From: Bifidobacterium italicum | GTDB taxonomy: Bacteria > Actinomycetota > Actinomycetes > Actinomycetales > Bifidobacteriaceae | NCBI RefSeq assembly: GCF_002286915.1 | Contig: NZ_MVOG01000002.1 | Span: 1-64,000, forward strand | Direction of reading: 5' to 3' | DNA: 64,000 nucleotides | Part shown: positions 53,483 to 63,538 of the stretch, piece after piece | Layout of the letters: the number at the start of each line of letters is the position of its first letter | Numbering within the stretch: the stretch's first letter is position 1 | Program-made: the position numbers and the translations under genes | The notes under the pieces: model-generated | What the model saw: only the letters and a program-made list of their open reading frames with translations | What the model was told of the DNA's origin: nothing | Database searches by the model: none

Positions 53483-54358
53483 ATGGAAACCACGAGAAAC
53501 GAACTCAACAAGAACCTCGCACAGATGCTCAAGGGCGGCGTCATCATGGACGTCACGACGCCCGAGCAGGCGCGCATCGCCGAGGACGCGGGCGCGTGCG
53601 CCGTCATGGCGCTCGAGCGCATTCCGGCAGACATCCGCGCGGCCGGCGGCGTGAGCCGCATGAGCGATCCCGCGATGATCAAGGGCATCCAGGAGGCCGT
53701 TTCGATTCCCGTCATGGCGAAGGCGCGCATCGGCCACATCGCCGAGGCGCGCATCCTGCAGGCCATCGAGATCGACTACATCGACGAGTCCGAGGTCCTC
53801 TCTCCCGCCGACGACGTTTACCACATCGACAAGAACGAGTTCGCCGTCCCCTTCGTCTGCGGCGCGAAGAACCTCGGCGAGGCGCTGCGCCGCATCGAGG
53901 AGGGCGCCTCGATGATCCGCACGAAGGGCGAGCCGGGCACCGGCGACGTCATCCAGGCCGTCCGCCATATGCGCACGATGAACAAGCAGATCCGCGAGCT
54001 CGTCTCGCTGCGCGACGACGAGGTCTACGAGTACGCCAAGCAGCTCGCTGTGCCGTATGAGCTCGCGAAGTTCGTGCATGACAACGGCCGTCTGCCGGTC
54101 GTCAACTTCGCCGCCGGCGGCGTCGCGACCCCGGCCGACGCCGCGCTGATGATGGAGCTCGGCGCCGAAGGCGTCTTCGTCGGCTCCGGCATCTTCAAGT
54201 CCGGCGACCCGGCGAAGCGCGCCGCCGCGATCGTGCAGGCGACCGCGAACTGGCAGGACGCCGACCTGCTCGCCCGCCTGTCCGAGAACCTCGGCGAGGC
54301 GATGGTGGGCATCAACGAGGACGAGATCGAAACGATCATGGCCGCCCGCGGCGAGTGA
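53483..54358 (+). CDS. pdxS: Pyridoxal 5'-phosphate synthase subunit PdxS (Pdx1)
   Basis: Makes PLP from ribose-5-phosphate, glyceraldehyde-3-phosphate and ammonia supplied by Pdx[21 protein letters not shown] opens the barrel; Lys80 in [11 protein letters not shown] forms the Schiff base and the second Lys is in [11 protein letters not shown]. The phosphate loop is [12 protein letters not shown] with [16 protein letters not shown]. Length 291 is typical. AAGG lies 8 bases before the ATG at 53483. pdxT follows after 12 bases. The gene is unlinked to other vitamin genes here. Confidence 0.97.
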   Translation: METTRNELNKNLAQMLKGGVIMDVTTPEQARIAEDAGACAVMALERIPADIRAAGGVSRMSDPAMIKGIQEAVSIPVMAKARIGHIAEARILQAIEIDYIDESEVLSPADDVYHIDKNEFAVPFVCGAKNLGEALRRIEEGASMIRTKGEPGTGDVIQAVRHMRTMNKQIRELVSLRDDEVYEYAKQLAVPYELAKFVHDNGRLPVVNFAAGGVATPADAALMMELGAEGVFVGSGIFKSGDPAKRAAAIVQATANWQDADLLARLSENLGEAMVGINEDEIETIMAARGE

Positions 54359-54370
54359 CGGGCGTCCTCC

Positions 54371-55021
54371 ATGGTTGTTGACGTTTCCTACATCTCCAAA
54401 GAGCATTCCGACGACGTCGATGCCGTGGCGCATGGCGTCACCGGCATCCTCGCCGTGCAGGGCGCTTTCGCCGAACACGCCGCGATGCTCGATCGTCTCG
54501 GCGCGCCGTGGAAGCTGCTGCGCGCGGCCGAGGATTTCGACGATTCGATCGACCGCGTCATCCTTCCCGGCGGCGAGAGCACGACGCAGGGCAAGCTGCT
54601 GCGTTCCACCGGTCTGTTCGACCCGATCGCCGCGCATATCGCGGCCGGCAAGCCGACCTTCGGCACCTGCGCCGGCATGATCCTGCTCGCCGAACGGCTC
54701 GACAACGACCCGAACGTCTATTTCGGCGTGCTCGACGCGACCGTCCGTCGTAACGCGTACGGCCGTCAGCTCGGGTCGTTCGCCACGACCGAGGATGTGC
54801 AGACCTTCGCCGCCAATGGCGATTCCAGCGGTGTCATCAGCGATTTCCCGCTTGTGTTCATCCGCGGCCCCTTCGTGGCCGAGATGGGTCCGAAGGCCCA
54901 TGTCATGGCGAGCACCGGCGACAACGCCGTCGCGCTGCAGCAGGGCAACATCCTCGCGACCGCCTTCCATCCCGAGATCACCGACGACACCCGCATCCAC
55001 GAGTATTTCCTGAGTCTGTGA
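54371..55021 (+). CDS. pdxT: PdxT glutaminase subunit of PLP synthase
   Basis: Class I glutamine amidotransferase that feeds ammonia to PdxS. The Cys nucleophile is residue 100 in FGTCAGMILLA, with His and Glu in FHPEITDD near the C-terminus. LPGGESTTQGKLLR is the oxyanion region. The protein is 216 residues; the family start corresponds to GVTGILAVQGAFAEH, so about 22 residues are extra at the N-terminus. It is followed by a strong terminator. Confidence 0.96.
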   Translation: MVVDVSYISKEHSDDVDAVAHGVTGILAVQGAFAEHAAMLDRLGAPWKLLRAAEDFDDSIDRVILPGGESTTQGKLLRSTGLFDPIAAHIAAGKPTFGTCAGMILLAERLDNDPNVYFGVLDATVRRNAYGRQLGSFATTEDVQTFAANGDSSGVISDFPLVFIRGPFVAEMGPKAHVMASTGDNAVALQQGNILATAFHPEITDDTRIHEYFLSL

Positions 55022-55034
55022 TTGCAGCCAATAC

Positions 55035-55075
55035 CGCTGAGGGCGGCCCGTGCGTTGCACGGGCCGCCCTCAGCG
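55035..55075. terminator. Bidirectional terminator between pdxT and the ABC exporter
   Basis: A 19-base arm (55035-55053) pairs perfectly with 55057-55075 around a 3-base loop and is followed by CTTTTCAC on the plus strand. It lies between convergent genes and can serve both. Confidence 0.8.
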
Positions 55076-55102
55076 CTTTTCACCGTTCGGTGAGGCACGT
55101 CC

Positions 55103-58100
55103 TCACATCACCCGCACCTCGTCGGCGATCTTCATCGTCGATTCCCTATGCGAGACGAGCACGACGGCGGCGCCGCTCTCCTCGACCAAGCCGTTGATCG
55201 ACTGCAGGATGTATGCCTCGTTGAGCGAATCGAGCCGGCTCGTCGGTTCGTCGAACAGATAGAGCCGCGCGTCGCGCAGGAACATGCGCGCGAGGCCTAT
55301 GCGTTGGCGTTCGCCTTCGGAAAGCCGTCCGCCGAGTTCGCCGACTGGCGTATCGACGCCCTGCGGCAACGTGTCGATGAGCCGGAGCACGGACGCTTTG
55401 CGCAACGCTTCGCGAATTTCGCCATCGCTCGCCTCCGGCGCCGCGATCCGCAGATTGTCGGCGATCGTGCCGTCGAACAGATAGGTCTCCTGGCTCATCA
55501 TCGTCTGCAGCCTGCGTCGCGCATGCGCGTCGACGGTCGGCAGCGTGTCCCCAGAAAGCGTGACGACGCCCGATTGCGGATCCCAGTAACGCATCAGCAG
55601 CTTGAGCATCGTCGACTTGCCGCGTCCGCTCGGTCCCTGCAGACCGAGGATGCCCGACACCGGCACGTCGAGCGTCACGTCGTCGAGCACCGGCGACGCG
55701 GCACTGTCATACGCGAAGGTCACGTCATCCATCCGCACGCCGTCGTACTGTGGCGCGAGCGTGCCGCGTTCGACGACCGCAGGCGTCTCATCCATCAGTG
55801 CGAACAGATGCCGCGCCGACGCGAAGGTCTGCGTCAGGCTAGCCGGCAGCGCGCTCAATGCGAGCGTCGGCCCGAACGAACTGACGACGAGCACGAGCGC
55901 CGTCACTGCGGTAGTCATATCGGCGTTCGTCGTCAGCGCCAATGCGAGCGTCAGGAACGCCGCGGCCGCCGAGACGAGCACGATGATGACGTGGTCGAGT
56001 CCGCCGTAGGTCGCGTTGCGCGCGCTGAGCTCGACGCGCTGCGCCCCCAGCGCACGCGAACTGCGTTCGATCCGAGACAGCCGCGCTTCGCCTCGGCCGA
56101 AGCGGATGATCTGTTCCAGGCCGTGCATGTCGTCGAGCACCATGTCGTCCAATCTGGCTGATTCCTTGCGGATGCGGCCGCCGACGCCGTGCAGCGCCCC
56201 GGCGAACAGCTTCGGCACGACGACTCCGATGAGCAGATGCGCCACGACGAGCAGCAGCGCGAACCACGGGCTGAGGCACAACAGCGCGACCGTGTAGATG
56301 AGCGTCGTGGAGATTGCGATGACGGTCGGCGAGATCGTATGTGCGAAGAAGATCTCGAGCAGTTCCACGTCGGTCGTGACCATCGAGACGAGGTCGCCCT
56401 TGCCTTTGCCGGCGAGCTTCGCCGGCGCGAGCCTGCGCAGCGCCGCGAACATCTTCGCGCGGAACAATGCGAGCAACCGGAACGCCAGATTGTGGTTCAT
56501 GTACTGTTCGCAGTAGCGCATCGCGCCGCGGATGAACGCGCAGACGACCATCAATGCGAGCGCCCACCCGGCGCTCATCCCCCACACCGGCCTGCCGAAG
56601 GCCGCGAACAGCGCCATCGTGCCGAATACCGGCAGGAAGGTCGCGACGAGGTGCCCGAGCGTGCCGAAGATGCAGGCGACGATCATCAGAGGCCGCAGCG
56701 AGCCGACCTGACCGAGCAGCCGCCCGATGAGACGCATCGTCGACATCTCCTCGTGCGGCGCGTCCTTCTTCGCCGCCTGCGTCGCCGCCGCGAGGTCGTC
56801 GGGACCGTCGGATTCCGCAGCACGCGACGGCGCCGTCAAGTTCCGCGCGTACCGGATGCCGGCGTGTTCCTTGCGCTTGCCGACCTGTTCGACGTCCTGC
56901 TGCGCGCGGAACATCGTCGCATACACGCCGTCGGCGGCAATGAGCTCATCATGGGTGCCATGCTCCACGCAGCTGCCGTTGGCGAACACGACGATGTCGT
57001 CGGCGGCGACGGCGTCGGCGAGCCTGTGCGTGATGAGCAGCACCGTCTTGTGTTCGGCGAGCTTGTGCACCGTCTCCATGATGAGCCGTTCGCTGTCCGC
57101 GTCCACCGAACTCGTCGCCTCGTCGAAGATCATGATCGGCGTGTCACGCAGCAGTGCGCGCGCGACGGCGATACGCTGGCGCTGTCCGCCGGAGAGGTTC
57201 GCCGCGTCCTGTTCGATCCGCATGTCCAATCCGTCGGGTTGCGCGTCGATGAAATCGAGGATGTGGGCGTCCGCGAGCGCGCGCCGCAGTTCCTCGTCGG
57301 TCGCGTCCGGCTTCGCCATCAGCAGGTTGTCGCGCAGCGTGCCGGCGAACAGATGGCTGCGGGCGCCGACGATCGAGACGGCGCGCATCAATGCGTCCTC
57401 GCTGCAGTCGCGCAGCTCGACCGTCGCGCCGCCGTCGACGAACCGCAGCGAGCCCGTATATCCTTCGAGTTCGCCGGCGACGAGCGCCGCCAACGTTGAT
57501 TTTCCCGATCCTGATTCGCCGACGATCGCCGTCAGCGAGCGCGCCGGCATCGTCAACGTGACGTCATGCAACGCCGGCTTGGCGTCGTCCTCCCCGTACG
57601 CGAATCCGAGCGATTCGGCGCGCACGCCGAGGTCGGCGCCCGCAGGCAGCGTTTGCGTGCCGTATTGCGGCCCGGGTACGTCGAGCAGCGCGAAGATGCG
57701 TTTGCTGGAGGTCATGCCGTTCATCGCGACGTGGAAGTACGAGCCGAGCTGGCGCAGCGGCAGGAAGAAGTCGACGGCCATCAGGATGACGAAAAGGACG
57801 CCGGACAGGCCGAGCAGCGGATCGGCGAGGCGTGGCTCCGAGACGAGCAGGTCGCCGAAGGCCTGATTGTCGCCGCGCATGAACTGCCAGACGGCCACGA
57901 AGATGCCGGCCGCCGCGCCGCCGTAGGCGACGACGTCCATCGCCGTCAGCGAGCGCAGCTGGATCTGCAGCACGCGCATCGTCATGACGCGGAACTCCTC
58001 GGCCTCACGGTTCATTCTCTCGGCCGCGCGTTCGTCCGCGTCGAAGGTCTTAAGCGTCTCGAGCCCCTGCAGGTCGTCGAGGAACACAGCGCCCATGTCC

Positions 58101-58696
58101 GTGTATTTGCCCCAGTATTTGCGGAAGGTCTTCGCCGTGCGCATCGCAATGAGGCCGACGATGATGACGATGAGCGGCGCGCATACGAGCAATGTGACGG
58201 CGGTCGGCATATTGATCGGCGCGATGACGGCGAACAACGTCAGCGGCGCGAGGATCGCGAAGCCGAGCTGCGGCAGGAACAGTTCGAAGAAGCTCTGCAC
58301 CTGGTCGACACCTTCGCCGGTGAGCTGCACGACGTCCGACGTGCGCGTGTGCTGCGCGTACGACGGGCCGAGCGACAGCATCTTCCTGTACAGCGTAGAA
58401 CGCAGGCCGAGCTTGACGCGCTCCGCGGCCAGGGTGCCGAGCTTCGTCGCGAACCTATGCGCGACGAAGCGCACAACGGCGATGACGAGGAACACGACGA
58501 CCGACGGCCAGAACTCCGTGACGTCGGCCGCAAACGCAAGATCGTCGCCGGCGTAGCGGACGAGCGGCGCGACGATGCCGACGATGCTCGCCGCGAGCGC
58601 GATGTCCGCGAGCAACCCGATCCACAGGAAGACGATCTTGCCTATGACGAGTTTCCTGACTCCCGGTACGAGCGTGAAAAGCCGCTTGTCGACCAT
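55103..58696 (-). CDS. cydDC: Tandem ABC exporter, CydD-CydC fusion type
   Basis: 1197-residue protein holding two complete half-exporters (TMD-NBD-TMD-NBD). CydDC exports cysteine and glutathione and supports cytochrome bd assembly. The first half has TRTSDVVQLTGEGVDQVQ, typical of CydD, with Walker A GESGSGKST and signature NLSGGQRQR. The second half has KGDLVSMVTTDVELLEIFFAH, typical of CydC, with Walker A GPSGRGKST but a changed signature GGRLSEGERQR; both NBDs keep the Walker B Asp and Glu/Thr-Ser region (FDEATSS, FDEPTSR). Start 58696 has AGGAGG. No cytochrome bd genes are adjacent, so another thiol- or lipid-export role is possible. Confidence 0.85.
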   Translation of the reverse strand: MVDKRLFTLVPGVRKLVIGKIVFLWIGLLADIALAASIVGIVAPLVRYAGDDLAFAADVTEFWPSVVVFLVIAVVRFVAHRFATKLGTLAAERVKLGLRSTLYRKMLSLGPSYAQHTRTSDVVQLTGEGVDQVQSFFELFLPQLGFAILAPLTLFAVIAPINMPTAVTLLVCAPLIVIIVGLIAMRTAKTFRKYWGKYTDMGAVFLDDLQGLETLKTFDADERAAERMNREAEEFRVMTMRVLQIQLRSLTAMDVVAYGGAAAGIFVAVWQFMRGDNQAFGDLLVSEPRLADPLLGLSGVLFVILMAVDFFLPLRQLGSYFHVAMNGMTSSKRIFALLDVPGPQYGTQTLPAGADLGVRAESLGFAYGEDDAKPALHDVTLTMPARSLTAIVGESGSGKSTLAALVAGELEGYTGSLRFVDGGATVELRDCSEDALMRAVSIVGARSHLFAGTLRDNLLMAKPDATDEELRRALADAHILDFIDAQPDGLDMRIEQDAANLSGGQRQRIAVARALLRDTPIMIFDEATSSVDADSERLIMETVHKLAEHKTVLLITHRLADAVAADDIVVFANGSCVEHGTHDELIAADGVYATMFRAQQDVEQVGKRKEHAGIRYARNLTAPSRAAESDGPDDLAAATQAAKKDAPHEEMSTMRLIGRLLGQVGSLRPLMIVACIFGTLGHLVATFLPVFGTMALFAAFGRPVWGMSAGWALALMVVCAFIRGAMRYCEQYMNHNLAFRLLALFRAKMFAALRRLAPAKLAGKGKGDLVSMVTTDVELLEIFFAHTISPTVIAISTTLIYTVALLCLSPWFALLLVVAHLLIGVVVPKLFAGALHGVGGRIRKESARLDDMVLDDMHGLEQIIRFGRGEARLSRIERSSRALGAQRVELSARNATYGGLDHVIIVLVSAAAAFLTLALALTTNADMTTAVTALVLVVSSFGPTLALSALPASLTQTFASARHLFALMDETPAVVERGTLAPQYDGVRMDDVTFAYDSAASPVLDDVTLDVPVSGILGLQGPSGRGKSTMLKLLMRYWDPQSGVVTLSGDTLPTVDAHARRRLQTMMSQETYLFDGTIADNLRIAAPEASDGEIREALRKASVLRLIDTLPQGVDTPVGELGGRLSEGERQRIGLARMFLRDARLYLFDEPTSRLDSLNEAYILQSINGLVEESGAAVVLVSHRESTMKIADEVRVM

Positions 58697-58955
58697 CGTT
58701 CCTCCTGAGCTTCGATTGTTCGTTCCTCGGCGCGCGATGCGAGACCATTCGTCAATCTAGCAGCATCGCGCCGCGCTGAACAGAGGCGCTGTGCGACTTT
58801 TTCGTGACGCCGGGCACGTTCCGGGCGCCGCAGATCACTTGTCCATTCACACAAAGTGGTTCTCGCGATTCTTGTTTCTTCGTACAATGCCGCGCCGCGT
58901 GCATGCCGGTTACGATGGCGTAGCTTACGCGAACGTTTTCAGGACAGGACCCTCC

Positions 58956-60776
58956 ATGCTTACCGAATACACGACGCCCGGCGCGGCGCTCACCGTCTCC
59001 GATTCCGCGACCGTCTACTCGATGCTCACCGACCGCATCGCCGCGACCGGCCCCGACCTTCCACTCGCGGAGTATAAGAACGCCGCCGGCGCATGGACGA
59101 CGATGACGGCCGGCGATTTCAATGCCCGCGTCCGTGCGATCGCGAAGGGGCTGATCCAGTTCGGCATCGCGAAGGGTGACGCCGTCACGATCTTCTCGGC
59201 GACGCGCATCGAATGGGGACTGTTGGATTTCGCACTCGCCGCGATTGGTGCCGTGACGGTGCCGATCTATGACACCGATTCCGCCGCGCAGGCGCAGCGC
59301 ATCCTCAACGACGCCGACGTGAAGCTCGCGGTCGCCGACAATCAGCAGCGTTTCGACGCACTCGATTCGGTGATCGACGCCTGCCCGACGCTCGAACGCA
59401 TCCTGATGCTCGACGCGAAGGCGCTCGAAGCGCTCGAGGGCATCGGCGTCATGATCTCCGATGAGGAGCTCGACGAACATATCGCCGCTGTACGCGCCGA
59501 CGATCTGGCGACGATCGTCTACACGTCGGGATCCACCGGCACGCCGAAGGGCGCCGAGCTGACGCATAGGAACTTCACGAGCATCACGCGTTCGGCACAG
59601 CAGTGCATGCCGAAGGTCATCGAAGGCGAGGCGCGGCTGCTGCTGTTCCTGCCGCTCGCGCATTGCTTCGCGCGCATGATCCAGTACTTCACGATTGCGT
59701 CCGACGAAGGCGTCGTCGGTTATCTGGGAGACACGAAGACGCTGCCCAAGGACATGCAGGTCTTCCAGCCGACCTTCGTGCTCGCCGTGCCGCGCGTGTT
59801 CGAGAAGGTGTACAACGCGGCGTCGCGCAAGGCCGGCACCGGTTGGAAAGGCCGTATGTTCCTCAAGGCGGCGGACGCGGCCATCGATTGGTCGAGGATG
59901 GAGCAGGACGGCGTCAAGCCGACGCTCAGGCAGCGCGCCGAACATGCGAAGTACGAGACGACCGTCTACCGCACGATCCGCTCGGCCTTCGGTCCCCGGA
60001 TCAAGTATCTCGCGTCGGGCGGCGCGCCGATCAGCGACGACCTGCTGCATTTCTTCAACGGCATCGGCATTCCGATGATCCAAGGCTACGGCATGACCGA
60101 AACGGCGGCCCCGTTCGCGTTCACGCGCGTCGAGGATCTCGCGATCGGTTCGGTCGGCCAGCCGGTGCCCGGCTCGTCGGTGCGCATCTCCCCGGACGGC
60201 GAACTTGAAGTGCGCGGGCAGAACGTGTTCCGCGGCTACCACAACCTTCCCGAGAAGACCGCCGAGGCGCTCACTGCGGACGGATGGCTGCGCACCGGTG
60301 ATCTCGCACGGATCGACGACGAAGGCCACATCACGATCACCGGACGCGCGAAGGACATCATCATCACGGCCGGCGGCAAGAACGTCTCCCCGATTCCTAT
60401 GGAACAGCAGATCAGCACATGCCCGATCGTCGAACACGCCGTCGTCATCGGCGACGGACGTCCATTCGTCTCCGCCCTCGTCACGCTCGACCCGGAAGGC
60501 GTGGCGAGCTGGCTGCCGACGCAGAAGCTGTCCACCGACCTGACGATCGACGAGGTCGCCGCGCTTCCGGAGACGGCCGCCGAGATCCAGCGTTACGTCG
60601 ACCTCGCGAACGCCGACGTCTCACGCGCCGAATCAGTAAGGAAGTTCGCCGTGCTCCCCGTCCAGCTCACCCAGGACAACGGCTGCCTGACCCCCTCGCT
60701 CAAGGTCGTCCGGCCGAAGGTGAACGAAGCGTTCGCCGAGACAATCAACCATGATCTCTACGCCGGCAAGCGGTGA
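58956..60776 (+). CDS. Long-chain fatty acid-CoA ligase (AMP-forming)
   Basis: 606-residue ANL-superfamily enzyme resembling actinobacterial FadD15. The ATP-binding loop YTSGSTGTPKGAELTHRN lies at 189-206; GYGMTETAAPFAF, GWLRTGDLARIDDEGHITITG and the C-terminal KDIIITAGGKNVSP complete the fold. It activates fatty acids with ATP and CoA; in bifidobacteria, which lack beta-oxidation, this would feed lipid synthesis. The start at 58956 has AGGA upstream; longer frames are not supported. The gap 58697-58955 separates it from the divergent ABC exporter and should hold both promoters; I could not fix them. Confidence 0.93.
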   Translation: MLTEYTTPGAALTVSDSATVYSMLTDRIAATGPDLPLAEYKNAAGAWTTMTAGDFNARVRAIAKGLIQFGIAKGDAVTIFSATRIEWGLLDFALAAIGAVTVPIYDTDSAAQAQRILNDADVKLAVADNQQRFDALDSVIDACPTLERILMLDAKALEALEGIGVMISDEELDEHIAAVRADDLATIVYTSGSTGTPKGAELTHRNFTSITRSAQQCMPKVIEGEARLLLFLPLAHCFARMIQYFTIASDEGVVGYLGDTKTLPKDMQVFQPTFVLAVPRVFEKVYNAASRKAGTGWKGRMFLKAADAAIDWSRMEQDGVKPTLRQRAEHAKYETTVYRTIRSAFGPRIKYLASGGAPISDDLLHFFNGIGIPMIQGYGMTETAAPFAFTRVEDLAIGSVGQPVPGSSVRISPDGELEVRGQNVFRGYHNLPEKTAEALTADGWLRTGDLARIDDEGHITITGRAKDIIITAGGKNVSPIPMEQQISTCPIVEHAVVIGDGRPFVSALVTLDPEGVASWLPTQKLSTDLTIDEVAALPETAAEIQRYVDLANADVSRAESVRKFAVLPVQLTQDNGCLTPSLKVVRPKVNEAFAETINHDLYAGKR

Positions 60777-60863
60777 GGAGACCCGAATCGATGGATGGCC
60801 AACATAGGTCAGTAACAAAAGGAGTCACTCTGTTCCTCCCCATGCGACCATCCATCAATCTAT

Positions 60864-62276
60864 CTATTTCGTGCGCATGACACCAATGATGGTTTTGATT
60901 GATGGATAGCAGTCAAAGAACGAGACTAGGCATATCAGTACGAATGCTGCAGCAGAGAATGTCATATAGTTGCTTGGCTGCCAAGTCATGATGCATACTT
61001 GAAGGACAAAGAGCAGTATGGCGATTCCCATTAACAACCAGTTCACCTTGATCGTCATCACAGTGCTGGCGCGAAAAACACGCATGACATACATAACAAA
61101 GTTACTGGCCACAAGGGCCCAGGCGGCGCCCTGCAATCCCATGGCAGGAATGAGAAGCCATGTCATGGCGACGACTACCAACGACGCTGCCACTGTCGAT
61201 GTCAGCAGATATGCCGTTTTCATGCTTGCGGTGAAGACTGTGCCGTAGAAACTGGCGAATGCATTGAATAAAAAGGCAAGAATGAGTGGCGGAACGATGA
61301 CCCAAGCCTCATAGAAACTTTTCTGCAGTAGTAGAGATGCCAGCCAAGGAGCACCGAGAACAAGGATAGATGCTACAACAAAGCAAAGAGTCCGAAAGAC
61401 AACAAAAACATTGCTATAGAATTTGCCAGTATCCTCTTTCTTAAACTGTTGGAAAGCTGAAAGGCTCCATGCCTGCCAGAAGGTCAAAGAGAGCATATTT
61501 AGGATATTCGGAATCTTACTTGCTGCAGCAAAAAGCCCAGAAGCACCAATTCCAAGCATCGCAGTAATAAAGAACCTGTTCACACCTGTCCCAATCCACC
61601 AAAAGATAGAATTTGGAATAAGGGGAATAGAATAGAGTAACATCGTCTTAAATATAATCCGATCATGCTCTATTTGCGGTAAGGTGATATAATTTGCGAA
61701 TTTACCTACAATTAAGTAAATGGCAATTGACGTTAATCCGCCTAATACTAGCGACACAAAGTATCCTTCCGTCTTCCAATCGAGAAAACCGATGAGGATA
61801 CCGGCTGAGGAAGCAGACACCAATGAGGATGCGATAGAGGCAACAGTCAGCAGTTTGATTCGATTCAGGCCACGCGCTACATTACCTAGATATCCATTGA
61901 AACAGAAGGATATGAAGTAAGCCATAAAATACCATTTGCATGAACCCAATCCACCGAATATGGATAGATCTAGAAGCGGAAGCCCAGCGAGCACCAAGAG
62001 ACACCCCAATAGGGAAACCCAGAAACCAACAGAGATATATCTATCCTCATCATGGGCGTCTTCGATGATATAACGTGTAACGGCATCACCGATGGATAAG
62101 GTCACCACAGGCAAAAGTAGGCCCACTACTGTGAGTGACATATCAGTGATTCCATACTGTGCCGTAGTTAAACAGTAGGTATATAATGGAATCAGCAGGA
62201 AAGTAATTAGTTTAGTGGATATCGCATTTAACAGAAACAGGGCAATATTCAGTAAAAGTGTTTTATACTTTCCCAC
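60864..62276 (-). CDS. Polysaccharide flippase (MOP superfamily), second cluster
   Basis: 470-residue membrane protein with about 12-14 helices, of the Wzx/RfbX type: NAISTKLITFLLIPLYTYCL, TTAQYGITDMSLTVVGLLLPV and FWWIGTGVNRFFIT. It starts at a GTG at 62276 with AAGGAGGAG upstream. Base composition and codon use are much AT-richer than the left-hand genes, with many TTA, ATA and AGA codons. It directly follows the ligase in convergent orientation across an 87-base gap with a GATGGATGG inverted repeat (about 60790-60855). It is unlike the first cluster's flippase and points to an independent polymer. Confidence 0.87.
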   Translation of the reverse strand: MGKYKTLLLNIALFLLNAISTKLITFLLIPLYTYCLTTAQYGITDMSLTVVGLLLPVVTLSIGDAVTRYIIEDAHDEDRYISVGFWVSLLGCLLVLAGLPLLDLSIFGGLGSCKWYFMAYFISFCFNGYLGNVARGLNRIKLLTVASIASSLVSASSAGILIGFLDWKTEGYFVSLVLGGLTSIAIYLIVGKFANYITLPQIEHDRIIFKTMLLYSIPLIPNSIFWWIGTGVNRFFITAMLGIGASGLFAAASKIPNILNMLSLTFWQAWSLSAFQQFKKEDTGKFYSNVFVVFRTLCFVVASILVLGAPWLASLLLQKSFYEAWVIVPPLILAFLFNAFASFYGTVFTASMKTAYLLTSTVAASLVVVAMTWLLIPAMGLQGAAWALVASNFVMYVMRVFRASTVMTIKVNWLLMGIAILLFVLQVCIMTWQPSNYMTFSAAAFVLICLVSFFDCYPSIKTIIGVMRTK

Positions 62277-62339
62277 GCGAACTCCTCCTTATTCACCAAC
62301 ATCACGATCACACAAAGAATCCATCAATACTTGCAATAA

Positions 62340-63464
62340 TTATGTATGGCGTGTATACATTGTAACAAGTTTACGTGCAGTCGTTGTAATGTCGAATCCA
62401 GCATCACGGACCTGATCCACACAGTCCATCCTTTTCTCCCTATTATCCTCATACATCTGTAGAGCGGTATCGGACCAGACCCGTGGCCCCGATTTCAGAT
62501 CTAGAGTACGAACCACATCACTACACTGCACCATCGAAGGTACGGACGAGGAGATCAGCGTCGGCAATCCGGCAGCCTGTGCCTCAACTGCTGCCAATGG
62601 CAGCCCCTCGTACAGGGAAGGAAAAAGGAAAACATCTGCGGCCCGAAGATATGTTGGAACATCTTCAACGGAACCGAGCATTCTAACACGATCCCCAATA
62701 TGCAGATCGCGCAACCTATTCTCAAGTATGTTTTTCATTGGTCCTTTTCCAATCAAGAGCAGCAATGCCGACTCATCATTTGCGAGGATTTCTGCGAAAA
62801 CGTCAAGAAGGAATGATTGATTCTTTTGTTCTGCAAGACGACCAACATTGATGAATACTGGACCATTTTCACCAGGAAAGAGCTCGCCCTTTAGTTCTTC
62901 ATGTAATCGCTGATCGATTCTATAATTATTAACATCAATTCCATTATATACGATTTCACACGAATTAGATGCAATACGCTTTCCAAATGCAAACTCAGCG
63001 GCTTCATTCGAGCACGCATAAAAGCAATCTGGGTATCGACGTAACACCGAATGCACTATTCTCAACACAGCCCCCTTCAGCGCACTACCCCGATCATGGG
63101 TGTTATGTGAGTGTGCGATAAGAAAACGTCCATGCTGTTTCGCAACTCTCATATATGATAATGCTGCAGCATCAAGATTGTGACCATGCACAACAGTATA
63201 TTCTGGATGCGCTTGGAAAAATCGAGAAATGAATTTCGTATAGGAGAAAGGATTATGAGTGTAGCTAGGCGCCTTGTATACTTTACCTCCTAAGGAAATA
63301 ATCTCCTCTTCATATTCTTGCGAATTATTTGCCGAGTCACTAAATGGATGCGTGAGGAAATCGAACTGAACCTGTTCTCTGTCGATGTTACGATAGATGT
63401 TCATCAGCAGAGTTTCGACCCCTCCACGATCCATAATATTTACCACTTGCAAGACTCGCTGCAT
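62340..63464 (-). CDS. GT4 glycosyltransferase
   Basis: 374-residue GT-B enzyme like EpsF/CpsF of capsule clusters. The N-terminus has VLQVVNIMDRGGVETLLMNI; AHSHNTHDRGSALKG sits in the acceptor domain. The donor domain has FINVGRLAEQKNQSFLLDVF, LLIGKGPMKNIL, and the E-x7-E motif region PSLYEGLPLAAVEAQAAGLP. AT-rich like its neighbours. The acceptor and donor sugars are unknown; in this family glucose, galactose or N-acetylated sugars are usual. Confidence 0.9.
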   Translation of the reverse strand: MQRVLQVVNIMDRGGVETLLMNIYRNIDREQVQFDFLTHPFSDSANNSQEYEEEIISLGGKVYKAPSYTHNPFSYTKFISRFFQAHPEYTVVHGHNLDAAALSYMRVAKQHGRFLIAHSHNTHDRGSALKGAVLRIVHSVLRRYPDCFYACSNEAAEFAFGKRIASNSCEIVYNGIDVNNYRIDQRLHEELKGELFPGENGPVFINVGRLAEQKNQSFLLDVFAEILANDESALLLLIGKGPMKNILENRLRDLHIGDRVRMLGSVEDVPTYLRAADVFLFPSLYEGLPLAAVEAQAAGLPTLISSSVPSMVQCSDVVRTLDLKSGPRVWSDTALQMYEDNREKRMDCVDQVRDAGFDITTTARKLVTMYTRHT

Positions 63465-63538
63465 CTTATACCTTTCTCACATATCCTCTATCACTAAGGA
63501 CTTTTTTGGAATATCGACCTCATGGACGAATACCGAGA

